Assembly (NCBI RefSeq): GCF_014855495.1
Contig: NZ_JACYFJ010000001.1
Span: 310,001-374,000, forward strand
Length of the DNA: 64,000 nucleotides
Reading direction: 5' to 3'
From: Euzebyella saccharophila
Lineage (GTDB): Bacteria; Bacteroidota; Bacteroidia; Flavobacteriales; Flavobacteriaceae
Part shown: one piece after another, positions 53,594-62,080 of the stretch
Position numbering within the stretch: the first letter of the stretch is position 1
Layout of the letters: each line of letters starts with the position of its first letter
Position numbers and translations under genes: made by a program
Notes under the pieces: model-generated
What the model saw: only the letters and a program-made list of their open reading frames with translations
Databases searched by the model: none
What the model was told of the DNA's origin: nothing

Positions 53594-53769
53594 ACTTGCC
53601 GTATTTAATTTTCACTTTATTTAGAAAAGTTCTAAATAAAACCGTTTACAAGGCTTTATTTTAGGGTAAAAATACTGGTTTTCAAGGTATTTATACGCAA
53701 CATCAACCAAAAAAACTTGAATCGACACTAATTGTTCTTCTAGCGTTATTTTTAACCGCAACTCCCTTT

Positions 53770-53777
53770 TATTTTTG
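53770..53777 (+). promoter_or_regulatory. -7 element before hemA
   Basis: TATTTTTG is a perfect TAnnTTTG match, 21 bases before hemA. It is the only good promoter seen for the downstream hemA-hemCD run. Confidence 0.5.
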
Positions 53778-53798
53778 TAGTCGCTTTGTAAGCATTTC

Positions 53799-55055
53799 AT
53801 GAAAGGTTACCATATTTCCAAACATAGCTCGTTTTATACCATTGGGTTAAGCTACCTTAAAGCAGATGCAGAGGTAAGAGGAAAGTTTAGCTTAGACCCG
53901 GTTGCCATTGACCGCATTCTTATGCAGGCCAAAGCGCAAGGTATTGATGGTCTTTTGGTTACCTCTACTTGTAACCGTACAGAAATACACGGTTTTGCCC
54001 AGCACCCTTTTCAACTCATCAAGTTGCTCTGCGACAATACTACAGGTTCTGTAGAGGAGTTTCAGGAAGTGGCCTATGTTTACAAGAACAACGAGGCCAT
54101 TAGCCATTTATTTAGAGTAGGCACTGGTTTGGACAGTCAGATTTTAGGTGATTTTGAAATTATAAGTCAAATCAAGCAAAGCTTTGGCAGGTCTAAAAAA
54201 TTCGGAATTGCGAATCCGTTTATAGAACGCTTGTGTAATTCGGTGATTCAGGCCAGCAAGCGCATTAAGAACGAAACGGAAATATCTTCGGGAGCAACCT
54301 CCGTGGCCTTTGCTTCGGTTCGCTACATCATGGAAAACGTAGCGGACGTTTCAGAAAAAAACATTTTACTTTTTGGTACCGGTAAAATAGGCAGAAACAC
54401 CTGTGAAAACCTCATCAAGCACACGAAGAACAACCATATAACCCTCATCAACAGGACTAAGGATAAGGCAGAGAAAATAGCCGGAAAATTCAACCTATTG
54501 GTCAAGGACTATGGCGACCTTCAAACAGAAATTAGAAATACCGATGTGTTGATCGTTGCTACGGGTGCACAATCACCCACAATTAGCAAAGAGCTCATTT
54601 ACACCAAAAAGCCTCTCTTGATATTGGACCTTTCCATTCCCAAAAATGTTTCGGACAACGTAACCGAGTTGGAAAATGTAAGTTTGGTACATTTAGACCA
54701 CCTTTCCCAAATTACAGATGAAAACCTGGAGAAGAGAAAGCGTTTTATCCCGGAAGCGGAGGAAATTATAGAGGAGGTAAAACATGATTTCATCCAATGG
54801 TTGGAAACCCGAAAATTTGCCCCTGTCATCAAAGCTTTAAAATTAAAGCTGAAGACTATGAAGGACGAAGAAATGGATTACCAATCTAAAAAGCTGAATG
54901 ATTTTAACGAAGAGCATGCAGATGTCATTTCCAATAGAATCATTCAAAAAATTACCAAGCAGTTTGCCAATCATCTTAAAGATGAAGATGTTGATGCGGA
55001 CAGTAGTCTTGAACTTATCCAAAAAGTTTTTCAACTAGAAATAGAAACTCCATGA
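53799..55055 (+). CDS. hemA: Glutamyl-tRNA reductase
   Basis: A 418-residue enzyme that reduces glutamyl-tRNA to glutamate-1-semialdehyde with NADPH, the first committed step of heme synthesis in this group. The catalytic Cys is C58 in TSTCNRTEIHGF. HLFRVGTGLDSQILGDFEI follows, the NADPH-binding fold is ILLFGTGKIGRN (about 187-198) and a helical dimerisation domain ends the protein. The start MKGYHISKHS fits the family. Its last four bases overlap the hemC start (ATGA). Confidence 0.95.
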   Translation: MKGYHISKHSSFYTIGLSYLKADAEVRGKFSLDPVAIDRILMQAKAQGIDGLLVTSTCNRTEIHGFAQHPFQLIKLLCDNTTGSVEEFQEVAYVYKNNEAISHLFRVGTGLDSQILGDFEIISQIKQSFGRSKKFGIANPFIERLCNSVIQASKRIKNETEISSGATSVAFASVRYIMENVADVSEKNILLFGTGKIGRNTCENLIKHTKNNHITLINRTKDKAEKIAGKFNLLVKDYGDLQTEIRNTDVLIVATGAQSPTISKELIYTKKPLLILDLSIPKNVSDNVTELENVSLVHLDHLSQITDENLEKRKRFIPEAEEIIEEVKHDFIQWLETRKFAPVIKALKLKLKTMKDEEMDYQSKKLNDFNEEHADVISNRIIQKITKQFANHLKDEDVDADSSLELIQKVFQLEIETP

Positions 55056-56623
55056 GTAAAGTTATCCGAATCGGTACCCGCGATAGCGAATTGGCGTTAT
55101 GGCAGGCAACTACCGTAAAGGAGCAGCTTGAGGCGCTGGGGCACGAAACCACCCTTGTTCCCGTAAAATCTACGGGAGACCTCGTGCTAGACAAACCCTT
55201 ATATGAACTGGGCATTACCGGTATTTTCACCAAAACATTGGATGTGGCCATGCTTAAAGGCGAAATAGACATTGCCGTTCATAGCATGAAAGACGTTCCC
55301 ACTGCCCTTCCTAAAGGAATTGTTCAAGCCGCAGTTTTAGAGCGTGGCAACCATTTTGATATTCTTGCTTTTAAGAACAACGAAGAGTTTTTGGCCCAAA
55401 AGGATGCTGTTATAGCAACAGGAAGTCTGCGAAGAAAAGCGCAATGGCTGAACCGCTACCCTACCCATACAGTGGTAGATTTGCGGGGCAATGTCAATAG
55501 CCGATTGGAGAAACTTAATACTAACGATTGGAACGGAGCCATTTTTGCTGCTGCGGGACTTCAACGTATTGGATTACAACCGGAACATACCATTGGACTC
55601 ACTTGGATGGTTCCCGCCCCGGCACAGGGAGCGATTATGGTAGTTGCCAAGGAAGAGGATGAATTTGTTCGGGAAGCCTGTGCAGAACTCAACCACGGGG
55701 CAACGGCTATTTGCGTGCAGTTGGAAAGAGAGTTTTTAAGAATTTTAGAAGGTGGCTGTACCGCACCCATAGGTGCTCACGCTTTTATAGATAAAAACGA
55801 CCAGGTAACTCTTAAGGGGGTTTTACTCTCCTATGACGGTAAGAGAAAACTAGAAGCTGAATATTCCGCTCCACTGGGGCTTCACAAAAACCTAGGAAGG
55901 GATTGTGCCAACAGTATTTTGGCTCGCGGAGGTAAACTCTTGGTCAACCAAACCCACGGTGGAACGCTTAAGACCCATATTTTCTCCACCAAAAACCTGT
56001 CTCAAAACCAACTACAGCTTTTTAAACAAGGGGTTACGGTCAAGAGCGAAGATTTTATAAAGATCAGTCCGAATAGATTACCCAAAACCCTGCTCACACA
56101 GGAGTTGGAGAATGTTATCATCACCAGCAAAAATGGGGTAGAGAGTTTGGCCACCCAAGCTCCGGATACATTAAAGTTTAAGAATATTTACTGCGTTGGC
56201 CGAAAGACCAAAAGGCTTATAGAAAAGCGAATAGGACCGGTAAAACATCAAGCCATAGATGCCAAAGAATTGGCGAAATATTTGGTGGAATATATGGAGG
56301 GATTGGAAGTCACATACTTCTGTAGCAACCTCAGTATGGATGATTTACCCAATATATTAGAGGAAAACAACATCACCGTACATAAGGTGGAAACCTACAC
56401 GACGAAACACGCACCTTCCGAAGTTGATAAAGAAATAGAGGGGATTCTTTTCTTTAGCCCAAGTGGGGTAGAAAGTTATTTGCTCAAAAACCGACCGGAC
56501 AAAACGGCTTACTGTATTGGAGAAACGACGGCCGAAGAAGCCCGTAAACATTTTAGAAACGTAAAAGTGGCGAAGATTCCGGTAGTGGAAAGCGTGATTG
56601 AATTGGTGAACGGGGATTATTAG
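55052..56623 (+). CDS. hemC/hemD: Fused porphobilinogen deaminase / uroporphyrinogen-III synthase
   Basis: A 523-residue protein, much longer than HemC alone (about 310). Residues 1-310 are HemC: RIGTRDSELALWQA, HSMKDVPTALP and C236 in EGGCTAPIGAHA that carries the dipyrromethane cofactor. Residues about 330-523 are a HemD domain (NVIITSKNGVESLATQ, VGRKTKRLIEK, FFSPSGVESYLL, YCIGETTAEEARKH). The fusion makes hydroxymethylbilane and closes it to uroporphyrinogen III in one chain. The stop codon runs directly into a heptamer repeat array. Confidence 0.92.
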   Translation: MSKVIRIGTRDSELALWQATTVKEQLEALGHETTLVPVKSTGDLVLDKPLYELGITGIFTKTLDVAMLKGEIDIAVHSMKDVPTALPKGIVQAAVLERGNHFDILAFKNNEEFLAQKDAVIATGSLRRKAQWLNRYPTHTVVDLRGNVNSRLEKLNTNDWNGAIFAAAGLQRIGLQPEHTIGLTWMVPAPAQGAIMVVAKEEDEFVREACAELNHGATAICVQLEREFLRILEGGCTAPIGAHAFIDKNDQVTLKGVLLSYDGKRKLEAEYSAPLGLHKNLGRDCANSILARGGKLLVNQTHGGTLKTHIFSTKNLSQNQLQLFKQGVTVKSEDFIKISPNRLPKTLLTQELENVIITSKNGVESLATQAPDTLKFKNIYCVGRKTKRLIEKRIGPVKHQAIDAKELAKYLVEYMEGLEVTYFCSNLSMDDLPNILEENNITVHKVETYTTKHAPSEVDKEIEGILFFSPSGVESYLLKNRPDKTAYCIGETTAEEARKHFRNVKVAKIPVVESVIELVNGDY

Positions 56624-56749
56624 AGTTAGGAGTTAGGAGTTAGGAGTTAGGAGTTAGGAGTTAGGAGTTAGGAGTTAGGAGTTAGGAGTTAGGAGTTAGG
56701 AGTTAGGAGTTAGGAGTTAGGAGTTAGGAGTTAGGAGTTAGGAGTTAGG
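56624..56749 (+). repeat. Tandem heptamer array, 18 copies of AGTTAGG
   Basis: Eighteen perfect, unbroken 7-base units begin the base after the hemCD stop and end at 56749 (126 bases). The unit is 7, not divisible by 3, so it is not coding. It is a simple-sequence array likely to change length by slipped replication. Confidence 0.95.
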
Positions 56750-56861
56750 AAAGTATAGAAAATGACTTAAGACGTAGGACATAAGACAAATTTCTTATCA
56801 ATCAATTTTTAACCAATCAACGAGCAACGAACAACCTATAACTATCCATAAATGACATAAA

Positions 56862-56917
56862 ACATAGGACATAGGACATAGGACATAGGACATAGGACAT
56901 AGGACATAGGACATAGG
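56862..56917 (+). repeat. Tandem heptamer array, 8 copies of ACATAGG
   Basis: Eight perfect 7-base units (56 bases). A degenerate four-unit relative (GACTTAA GACGTAG GACATAA GACAAAT) lies at 56763-56790, right after the first array, and both segments are followed within about 60 bases by a similar CAACGAGCAACGAA tract (56819-56831 and 56978-56990). The whole 56750-57019 spacer looks like a duplicated and diverged unit. Confidence 0.92.
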
Positions 56918-57019
56918 ACAAACTACTTGATTTTTGACGAATCACCATCTACCTTCAACTATTAACAAACAACCAGCAACGAGCAACGAATAACCATCAA
57001 CTAAAAAGAACATATTGCA

Positions 57020-58045
57020 ATGATAAAAAACGATTTATTTCTTAGAGCACTGAAGGGTGAAACGGTGGAAAGACCTCCGGTTTGGATGATGAGACAAGCA
57101 GGTAGGTATTTGCCGGAGTTTATGGAAATAAAAAAGAAATACGATTTCTTTACCCGTTGTCAAACACCGGAATTGGCCTCCGAAATTACGGTGCAGCCTA
57201 TACGAAGGTATGGTATGGATGCCGCTATTTTGTTTTCGGATATTTTGGTGATTCCGCAGGCCATGAATATTGAGGTACAAATGAAACCTAACTTTGGTCC
57301 CTATTTGCCCAATCCTGTTCGTACAGCTAAAGATGTGGAAGAGGTTATTGTTCCCAATGTAGACGAAGCTTTGGATTATGTGATGCAAGCCATCAAGGCC
57401 ACCAAGGAAAAATTGAACAATGAAATTCCATTGATCGGTTTTGCAGGTTCTCCATGGACCATCCTATGTTACTGCGTGCAAGGGCAAGGCAGCAAAAATT
57501 TTGACAAGGCAAAAGAATTTTGTTTCACCCAACCGGTTGCCGCCCATACCATGCTCCAAAAAATAACGGATACCACCATTGCCTATTTAAAGGCAAAAGT
57601 GAAGGCAGGTGTAAATGCCGTTCAGGTTTTTGATTCATGGGGAGGAATGCTATCTCCTGTTGATTACCAAGAATTTTCTTGGAAGTACATTCAACAAATT
57701 ATAGATGCCCTAAAGGATGAAGCCCCGGTCATCGTCTTTGGCAAGGGTTGTTGGTTCGCCTTGGGAGAAATGGCAAAATCAGGTGCTTCGGCACTAGGTG
57801 TTGACTGGACATGTTCTGCCAGAAATGCCCGTTATCTAACAGGTGGCAATATCACCTTGCAAGGAAATTTTGACCCGGCGCGTTTACTTTCATCGCCATC
57901 GGACATTAAAAAAATGGTTGCCCAAATGATCAACGAATTTGGGAAGGATAAATACATTGTTAATCTAGGTCATGGTATTTTGCCAAATATCCCCGTAGAA
58001 AATGCGAGGGCCTTTGTTGAAGCGGTCAAGGAATACCAACCTTAA
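57020..58045 (+). CDS. hemE: Uroporphyrinogen decarboxylase
   Basis: A 341-residue enzyme that removes four carboxyl groups from uroporphyrinogen III to give coproporphyrinogen III. Signatures: [17 protein letters not shown] (about 18-34) and [16 protein letters not shown] (about 139-154), with [11 protein letters not shown] and [11 protein letters not shown]. The ATG at 57020 follows the repeat spacer. It leads a tightly packed run through hemF. Confidence 0.95.
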   Translation: MIKNDLFLRALKGETVERPPVWMMRQAGRYLPEFMEIKKKYDFFTRCQTPELASEITVQPIRRYGMDAAILFSDILVIPQAMNIEVQMKPNFGPYLPNPVRTAKDVEEVIVPNVDEALDYVMQAIKATKEKLNNEIPLIGFAGSPWTILCYCVQGQGSKNFDKAKEFCFTQPVAAHTMLQKITDTTIAYLKAKVKAGVNAVQVFDSWGGMLSPVDYQEFSWKYIQQIIDALKDEAPVIVFGKGCWFALGEMAKSGASALGVDWTCSARNARYLTGGNITLQGNFDPARLLSSPSDIKKMVAQMINEFGKDKYIVNLGHGILPNIPVENARAFVEAVKEYQP

Positions 58046-58054
58046 GCCTTGCAA

Positions 58055-59407
58055 ATGAGCCTTTTCAAGGTTGTTTCTGGAAAATACCTCCGGTTCAAAC
58101 TGGGACTTACACCTCAGCAAAACCTTTTTTATGGTTTTCTTACCTATGTTTCCATGGGTACGCTTTTACTTTGCATTCCCTGGTTTCACAAGAGTTCTGT
58201 AGCTTTTATTGATAATTTCTTTATAGCTACCTCAGCAGTCTCAACTACCGGTTTGGCAACGGTTTCTGTCCTTGACTCCTATAATTTTTTTGGGCAGTTC
58301 ATCATTTTGGTATTGATTCAATTGGGCGGTATCGGCTATCTTACCTTTACAACCTTTATGATTCTTTCAACGACAAGGAAGATGACCCGGTGGCACAAGA
58401 ACATCTTAAAAACCGAATTCACACTTCCTAAAACCATTGAAATAAAGGACTTTTTAAAATCGGTTATTTTCTTCACACTGGCAATGGAAATAATTGGAAC
58501 CATTCTCTATTTCATAGCTTTTAAAAAACTGGAGCTCAACTTTTTTGATACTCTCTGGAATGCACTATTTCATAGCGTAAGTGCATTTTGTACCGCCGGT
58601 TTTAGCCTTTTTAGTAATGGCTTTGAATCTTTTTCGGATGATTTTTTAGTTAATACCACTACCTCCCTATTGGCCATTGCTGGCTCCCTTGGTTTTATTG
58701 TAGTTACAGATTTTGTCCTTTCGATAAAAAAGAAAGATCATCATTTGAGTTTTACTACCAAAATCATACTTGTAGGGTCGGCGGTCCTACTTCTTTTTGG
58801 CTTTATGTTCTTTTTCTTTTTTGAACCCGTAATTAAAAACCTAACGGGAGCTAAGCGTATGTGGGCGGCATTTTTCCAGAGCATGTCTGCTATGACCACC
58901 GTTGGCTTTAATACGGTTGATTTTGGAGCCTTTGTTATGCCCATGCTTTTAGTGACCATTTTTCTAATGTATATTGGAGCTTCACCTTCCGGAACTGCCG
59001 GAGGAATGAAAATTACCACACTAACAGCCGTAATCGCCATTATGAAAAGCAGGTTAAGAAATACCCAACGTATCACCTTTTTTGGTCGGATTATTCCTTA
59101 CGAAAGGTTATTTGTGGCTACTTCTTCCTTTATATTTTATACGAGCCTTATTGCCTTGGGTACCTTTTTACTGTCCTTTTTGGAAGATTTTCATCTAGAG
59201 GACTTACTGTTTGAAGTATCCTCCGCGTTGGGAACTGTGGGCTTAAGTACTGGTATTACTGGCGATTTAGGAACATGGGGCAAATTGGTCATAATTGCAT
59301 TAATGTTTATTGGCCGACTAGGTGTCCTGACTTTTGGATTGGCAATTTGGGCCAAACATCACAATAATCCTAAAAATCACCCTATCAGGGATGACATAGC
59401 GGTTTAG
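58055..59407 (+). CDS. TrkH/KtrB-family potassium uptake protein
   Basis: ATG at 58055 is chosen (9 bases after hemE) over a TTG at 58049. The 450-residue membrane protein has four pore repeats with selectivity-filter glycines: AVSTTGL (about 63-69), TAGFS, TTVGFNT and GTVGLSTG. The third transmembrane region contains the GASPSGTAGGMKITT loop. It is the pore of a TrkH/KtrB potassium system; the usual cytoplasmic TrkA/KtrA partner is not in the window. Its place between hemE and GNAT, with 3 to 9-base gaps, is unusual. Confidence 0.9.
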   Translation: MSLFKVVSGKYLRFKLGLTPQQNLFYGFLTYVSMGTLLLCIPWFHKSSVAFIDNFFIATSAVSTTGLATVSVLDSYNFFGQFIILVLIQLGGIGYLTFTTFMILSTTRKMTRWHKNILKTEFTLPKTIEIKDFLKSVIFFTLAMEIIGTILYFIAFKKLELNFFDTLWNALFHSVSAFCTAGFSLFSNGFESFSDDFLVNTTTSLLAIAGSLGFIVVTDFVLSIKKKDHHLSFTTKIILVGSAVLLLFGFMFFFFFEPVIKNLTGAKRMWAAFFQSMSAMTTVGFNTVDFGAFVMPMLLVTIFLMYIGASPSGTAGGMKITTLTAVIAIMKSRLRNTQRITFFGRIIPYERLFVATSSFIFYTSLIALGTFLLSFLEDFHLEDLLFEVSSALGTVGLSTGITGDLGTWGKLVIIALMFIGRLGVLTFGLAIWAKHHNNPKNHPIRDDIAV

Positions 59408-59410
59408 TCT

Positions 59411-59947
59411 ATGGAAGGAAACCAAGCTTTTACTTTAACGCAGCTTAATGCTGATGACGCCAAAAGCCTTTCCACTTTAATGGTTTCAAACCAAGATCGG
59501 TTCCAGCGATTTTTCCCTATGACTTTGGCACAAAATCTAACCGAAGCCGCCTCACAAGCATTTATCCTTCTAAAAAATGTAGAGTTTGATCTTGGAACGG
59601 AATTAACATTCGCCATAAGGGAACGAACTTCGGATCAAGTGGCAGGCTTGGTAATTTTAAAAAATATTGATAGAACAATTCGGCAAGCGGAGATTGCCTA
59701 TTGCATTGGCGCTAAATATGAAGGAAAGGGTTGGACCTCCAATGCAGTAGCACAAATCGCCCAACGTGCTTTTAAAACCGAAAAATTGAAGTCCCTTCAA
59801 ATTCTCGTACATGTATCCAACCTAGCAAGTATTCAAGTGGCCAAAAATTGTGGTTTTCAATTCATAAAAATAATTCCGGAAGCACATACGTCACCGAATG
59901 AAAATCCGTTGGATATGTTATTATACGAACGACATACCCACCACTAA
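59411..59947 (+). CDS. GNAT family N-acetyltransferase (RimJ/RimL-like)
   Basis: A 178-residue acetyltransferase of the RimJ/RimL type: N-terminal FTLTQLNADDAKSLSTLM, IAYCIGAKYEGKGWTSNAVAQIAQRAF with the acetyl-CoA binding loop (Q/R-x-x-G-x-G/A replaced by YEGKGWTS), then NLASIQVAKNCGFQFIK. It probably acetylates an N-terminal amine of a protein. Stop overlaps the next start by one base. Confidence 0.87.
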   Translation: MEGNQAFTLTQLNADDAKSLSTLMVSNQDRFQRFFPMTLAQNLTEAASQAFILLKNVEFDLGTELTFAIRERTSDQVAGLVILKNIDRTIRQAEIAYCIGAKYEGKGWTSNAVAQIAQRAFKTEKLKSLQILVHVSNLASIQVAKNCGFQFIKIIPEAHTSPNENPLDMLLYERHTHH

Positions 59948-60576
59948 TGCAAATTATAGAGAAATACGACCGCCAATTTGAATATGCTAGTATTCTTATG
60001 AACGTGGTCATTGCTTTTCAGTTTTTCTCTCTTTGGTACCGGCCCAGTTTTGACGATATTGGTCAATTGGGTACCTTAACTATTCTTATGGCTTTTGAAT
60101 TCGGCATGATTCACTCCGGTGTGTTTATGGCCATAATGCCAAAAAAAATATCCCTTTTTGTTTTAGTTCCTTTCTATGGGACCTTCGCATGGGGCTTTAA
60201 TTCATATCTCGAAGACAATACCATATTATATATCTACATGACGGTAGTCTTTAATCGGATGCGATTTGCGTTTTCGGATGTCCCGTTAGAAATGAAGGCT
60301 AGATCGATCATAAAATCTGTTTTGGCCGCAGTAATGTACTTTTTTATGCTTCTATTTTTTGTATTAGGAGCAGACATTATCCCGAAATTAGGCCTAACGG
60401 CAGAGTTCGTAAACATGAGCGGTTACAGGGAAAGTATGAATACTTCTGGTGCATTTATTGATTTACCGCACGCTGTCATGGCATTTGGTCTAACATACTA
60501 TTGTGGTTTGGCCCTTATGGAGGCTTTACTTTTAAAGCGTACTTTTGCGGTTAATCTTTCGCCAAAGACCACATAA
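59947..60576 (+). CDS. Six-helix membrane protein of unknown function
   Basis: A 209-residue protein with about six hydrophobic helices (residues 17-32, 40-63, 67-84, 91-105, 120-145, 172-195). It has a few potentially ligand-binding residues within helices (for example His 56 in GMIHSGVFMAIM and His 174 in DLPHAVMAF), but no motif I recognise. It overlaps the GNAT stop by one base and precedes hemF by 2 bases, so it is translated with a heme operon and might take part in porphyrin or heme handling (inference). Confidence 0.72.
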   Translation: MQIIEKYDRQFEYASILMNVVIAFQFFSLWYRPSFDDIGQLGTLTILMAFEFGMIHSGVFMAIMPKKISLFVLVPFYGTFAWGFNSYLEDNTILYIYMTVVFNRMRFAFSDVPLEMKARSIIKSVLAAVMYFFMLLFFVLGADIIPKLGLTAEFVNMSGYRESMNTSGAFIDLPHAVMAFGLTYYCGLALMEALLLKRTFAVNLSPKTT

Positions 60577-60578
60577 TA

Positions 60579-61481
60579 ATGAAGGAACCATTTTTTGCAT
60601 ACATCCAACAATTACAGGATACAATTACCTGCAAACTCACAGAAATTGACGGTCAGGCGCAATTTCTAGAAGATCAATGGGTACGGGAAGAAGGTGGCGG
60701 AGGTCGCACCAGGGTCATTGAAAATGGTGCGGTTTTTGAAAAGGGAGGTGTCAACATCTCCAAAGTCTTTGGAAAACTTCCAGAAAGCATGCAAAAGTAT
60801 TTTGGAGTACAGGATGCGGATTTTTTTGCCTGCGGTTTAAGTTTGGTACTTCATCCAAAGAATCCAATGGTGCCAACTGTTCATGCCAATTGGCGGTATT
60901 TTGAGATGTATGACAAAAAGGGTGAGATTGTAGACCAGTGGTTCGGTGGTGGGCAAGACCTAACCCCCTACTATCTTTTTGAGGAAGACGCCCAGCATTT
61001 TCATCAAGTATGCAAACACGTCTGTGATGCCCATCATCCTGAATTTTATTCCACCTACAAAAGGAAATGTGATGAATATTTCTGGAATGCCCATAGAAAC
61101 GAAGCGCGTGGCGTGGGCGGACTCTTTTTCGACTACTGCAAAGCAAAGGAGGATTTTACTATGGAGGACTGGTACAATTTTGTTACCAGCGTTGGTAACA
61201 GCTTTCTAGATTCTTATATACCGATTGTTACTAAACGCAAAGACTTCGCCTATTCGCAAGAGCAAAGGAATTGGCAAGAAATAAGAAGAGGGCGCTATGT
61301 AGAATTCAATTTGGTACATGATAAGGGCACCTTATTCGGATTGCGGACCAATGGCCGTATTGAAAGTATTTTGATGAGCCTGCCTCCGCATGTGCAATGG
61401 GTATATGACCACCATCCGAAAGAAGATAGCGAAGAAGCAAAATTATTAGAGGTACTTAAAAATCCCGTAGATTGGGTGTAA
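60579..61481 (+). CDS. hemF: Oxygen-dependent coproporphyrinogen III oxidase
   Basis: A 300-residue enzyme that oxidatively decarboxylates coproporphyrinogen III with O2. Family motifs: REEGGGGRTRVIENGAVFEKGGVN (about 34-57), HANWRYFEM, WFGGGQDLTPYYLFEEDA and ARGVGGLFFDY, with the late VEFNLVHDKGTLFGL. The oxygen-dependent form suggests an aerobe. The next gene begins 10 bases before its stop. Confidence 0.95.
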   Translation: MKEPFFAYIQQLQDTITCKLTEIDGQAQFLEDQWVREEGGGGRTRVIENGAVFEKGGVNISKVFGKLPESMQKYFGVQDADFFACGLSLVLHPKNPMVPTVHANWRYFEMYDKKGEIVDQWFGGGQDLTPYYLFEEDAQHFHQVCKHVCDAHHPEFYSTYKRKCDEYFWNAHRNEARGVGGLFFDYCKAKEDFTMEDWYNFVTSVGNSFLDSYIPIVTKRKDFAYSQEQRNWQEIRRGRYVEFNLVHDKGTLFGLRTNGRIESILMSLPPHVQWVYDHHPKEDSEEAKLLEVLKNPVDWV

Positions 61482-62080
61482 AATGCCTACATACCATAAT
61501 TTTATTCTGTTTTACTCTATTTCTTGGAAGTTGTAAGGAGAAAAGACAAAAAAGCGATTTAGAAATTACCTTTTCCCAAGATACTTTACATCTGGGCTAT
61601 ACCTATTGGTGGGATGAAAGCGGACCTTTTATTGGTTATTGTGGCACTCCCCACACGCTTATAGCCATGGGGTCTATTGTGCAAATGGACGCGCCAAATG
61701 ATGACGCCGGGCCATTATATACTTCTCAAAAAGGCAGTATTCAATTGGAAAAGGTGTTCCTTATCAATAACCCCAAAAAGAACGCTTACCATCAGCACGG
61801 CTATTTAAATACCGATTGTTTTTATAAATCTGGATTAAAAATTGGGGATAAAGTATTGGTCTTCTGCTATGAGTATGATGACGAATTGATTATACCAGGG
61901 CAGGAATCGATTATTCCCATTGGAGATTGGAATCACCCCTTAGTCAACTCTACCAAAACTTTTATTGATAAGGATGAAAATCCCCTAAAAATAGAAAAAG
62001 ACACAACACTTTGGGAAGCTTATGGGCATGGTACTTCTTTAAAACGAATCATCGAATGTAGAGAAACTACTTCCAAGTAA
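61472..62080 (+). CDS. Lipoprotein of unknown function
   Basis: A 202-residue protein starting from TTG at 61472 (MGVKCLHTIILFCFTLFLGSC), because the ATG at 61483 is out of frame and a stop precedes the TTG in frame. Lipoprotein Cys near 21. The mature part is beta-rich with aromatic and charged residues (TYWWDESGPFIGYCG, KVLVFCYEYDDE, IPIGDWNHPLVNSTKTFID). Not recognised as a family. The start overlaps hemF by 10 bases. Its last 14 bases overlap the convergent helicase. Confidence 0.62.
   Translation: MGVKCLHTIILFCFTLFLGSCKEKRQKSDLEITFSQDTLHLGYTYWWDESGPFIGYCGTPHTLIAMGSIVQMDAPNDDAGPLYTSQKGSIQLEKVFLINNPKKNAYHQHGYLNTDCFYKSGLKIGDKVLVFCYEYDDELIIPGQESIIPIGDWNHPLVNSTKTFIDKDENPLKIEKDTTLWEAYGHGTSLKRIIECRETTSK

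Noticed and set aside
56624-56917. CRISPR array
   Set aside because: Units are 7 bases long with no spacers, and no cas genes are near; these are simple tandem repeats.
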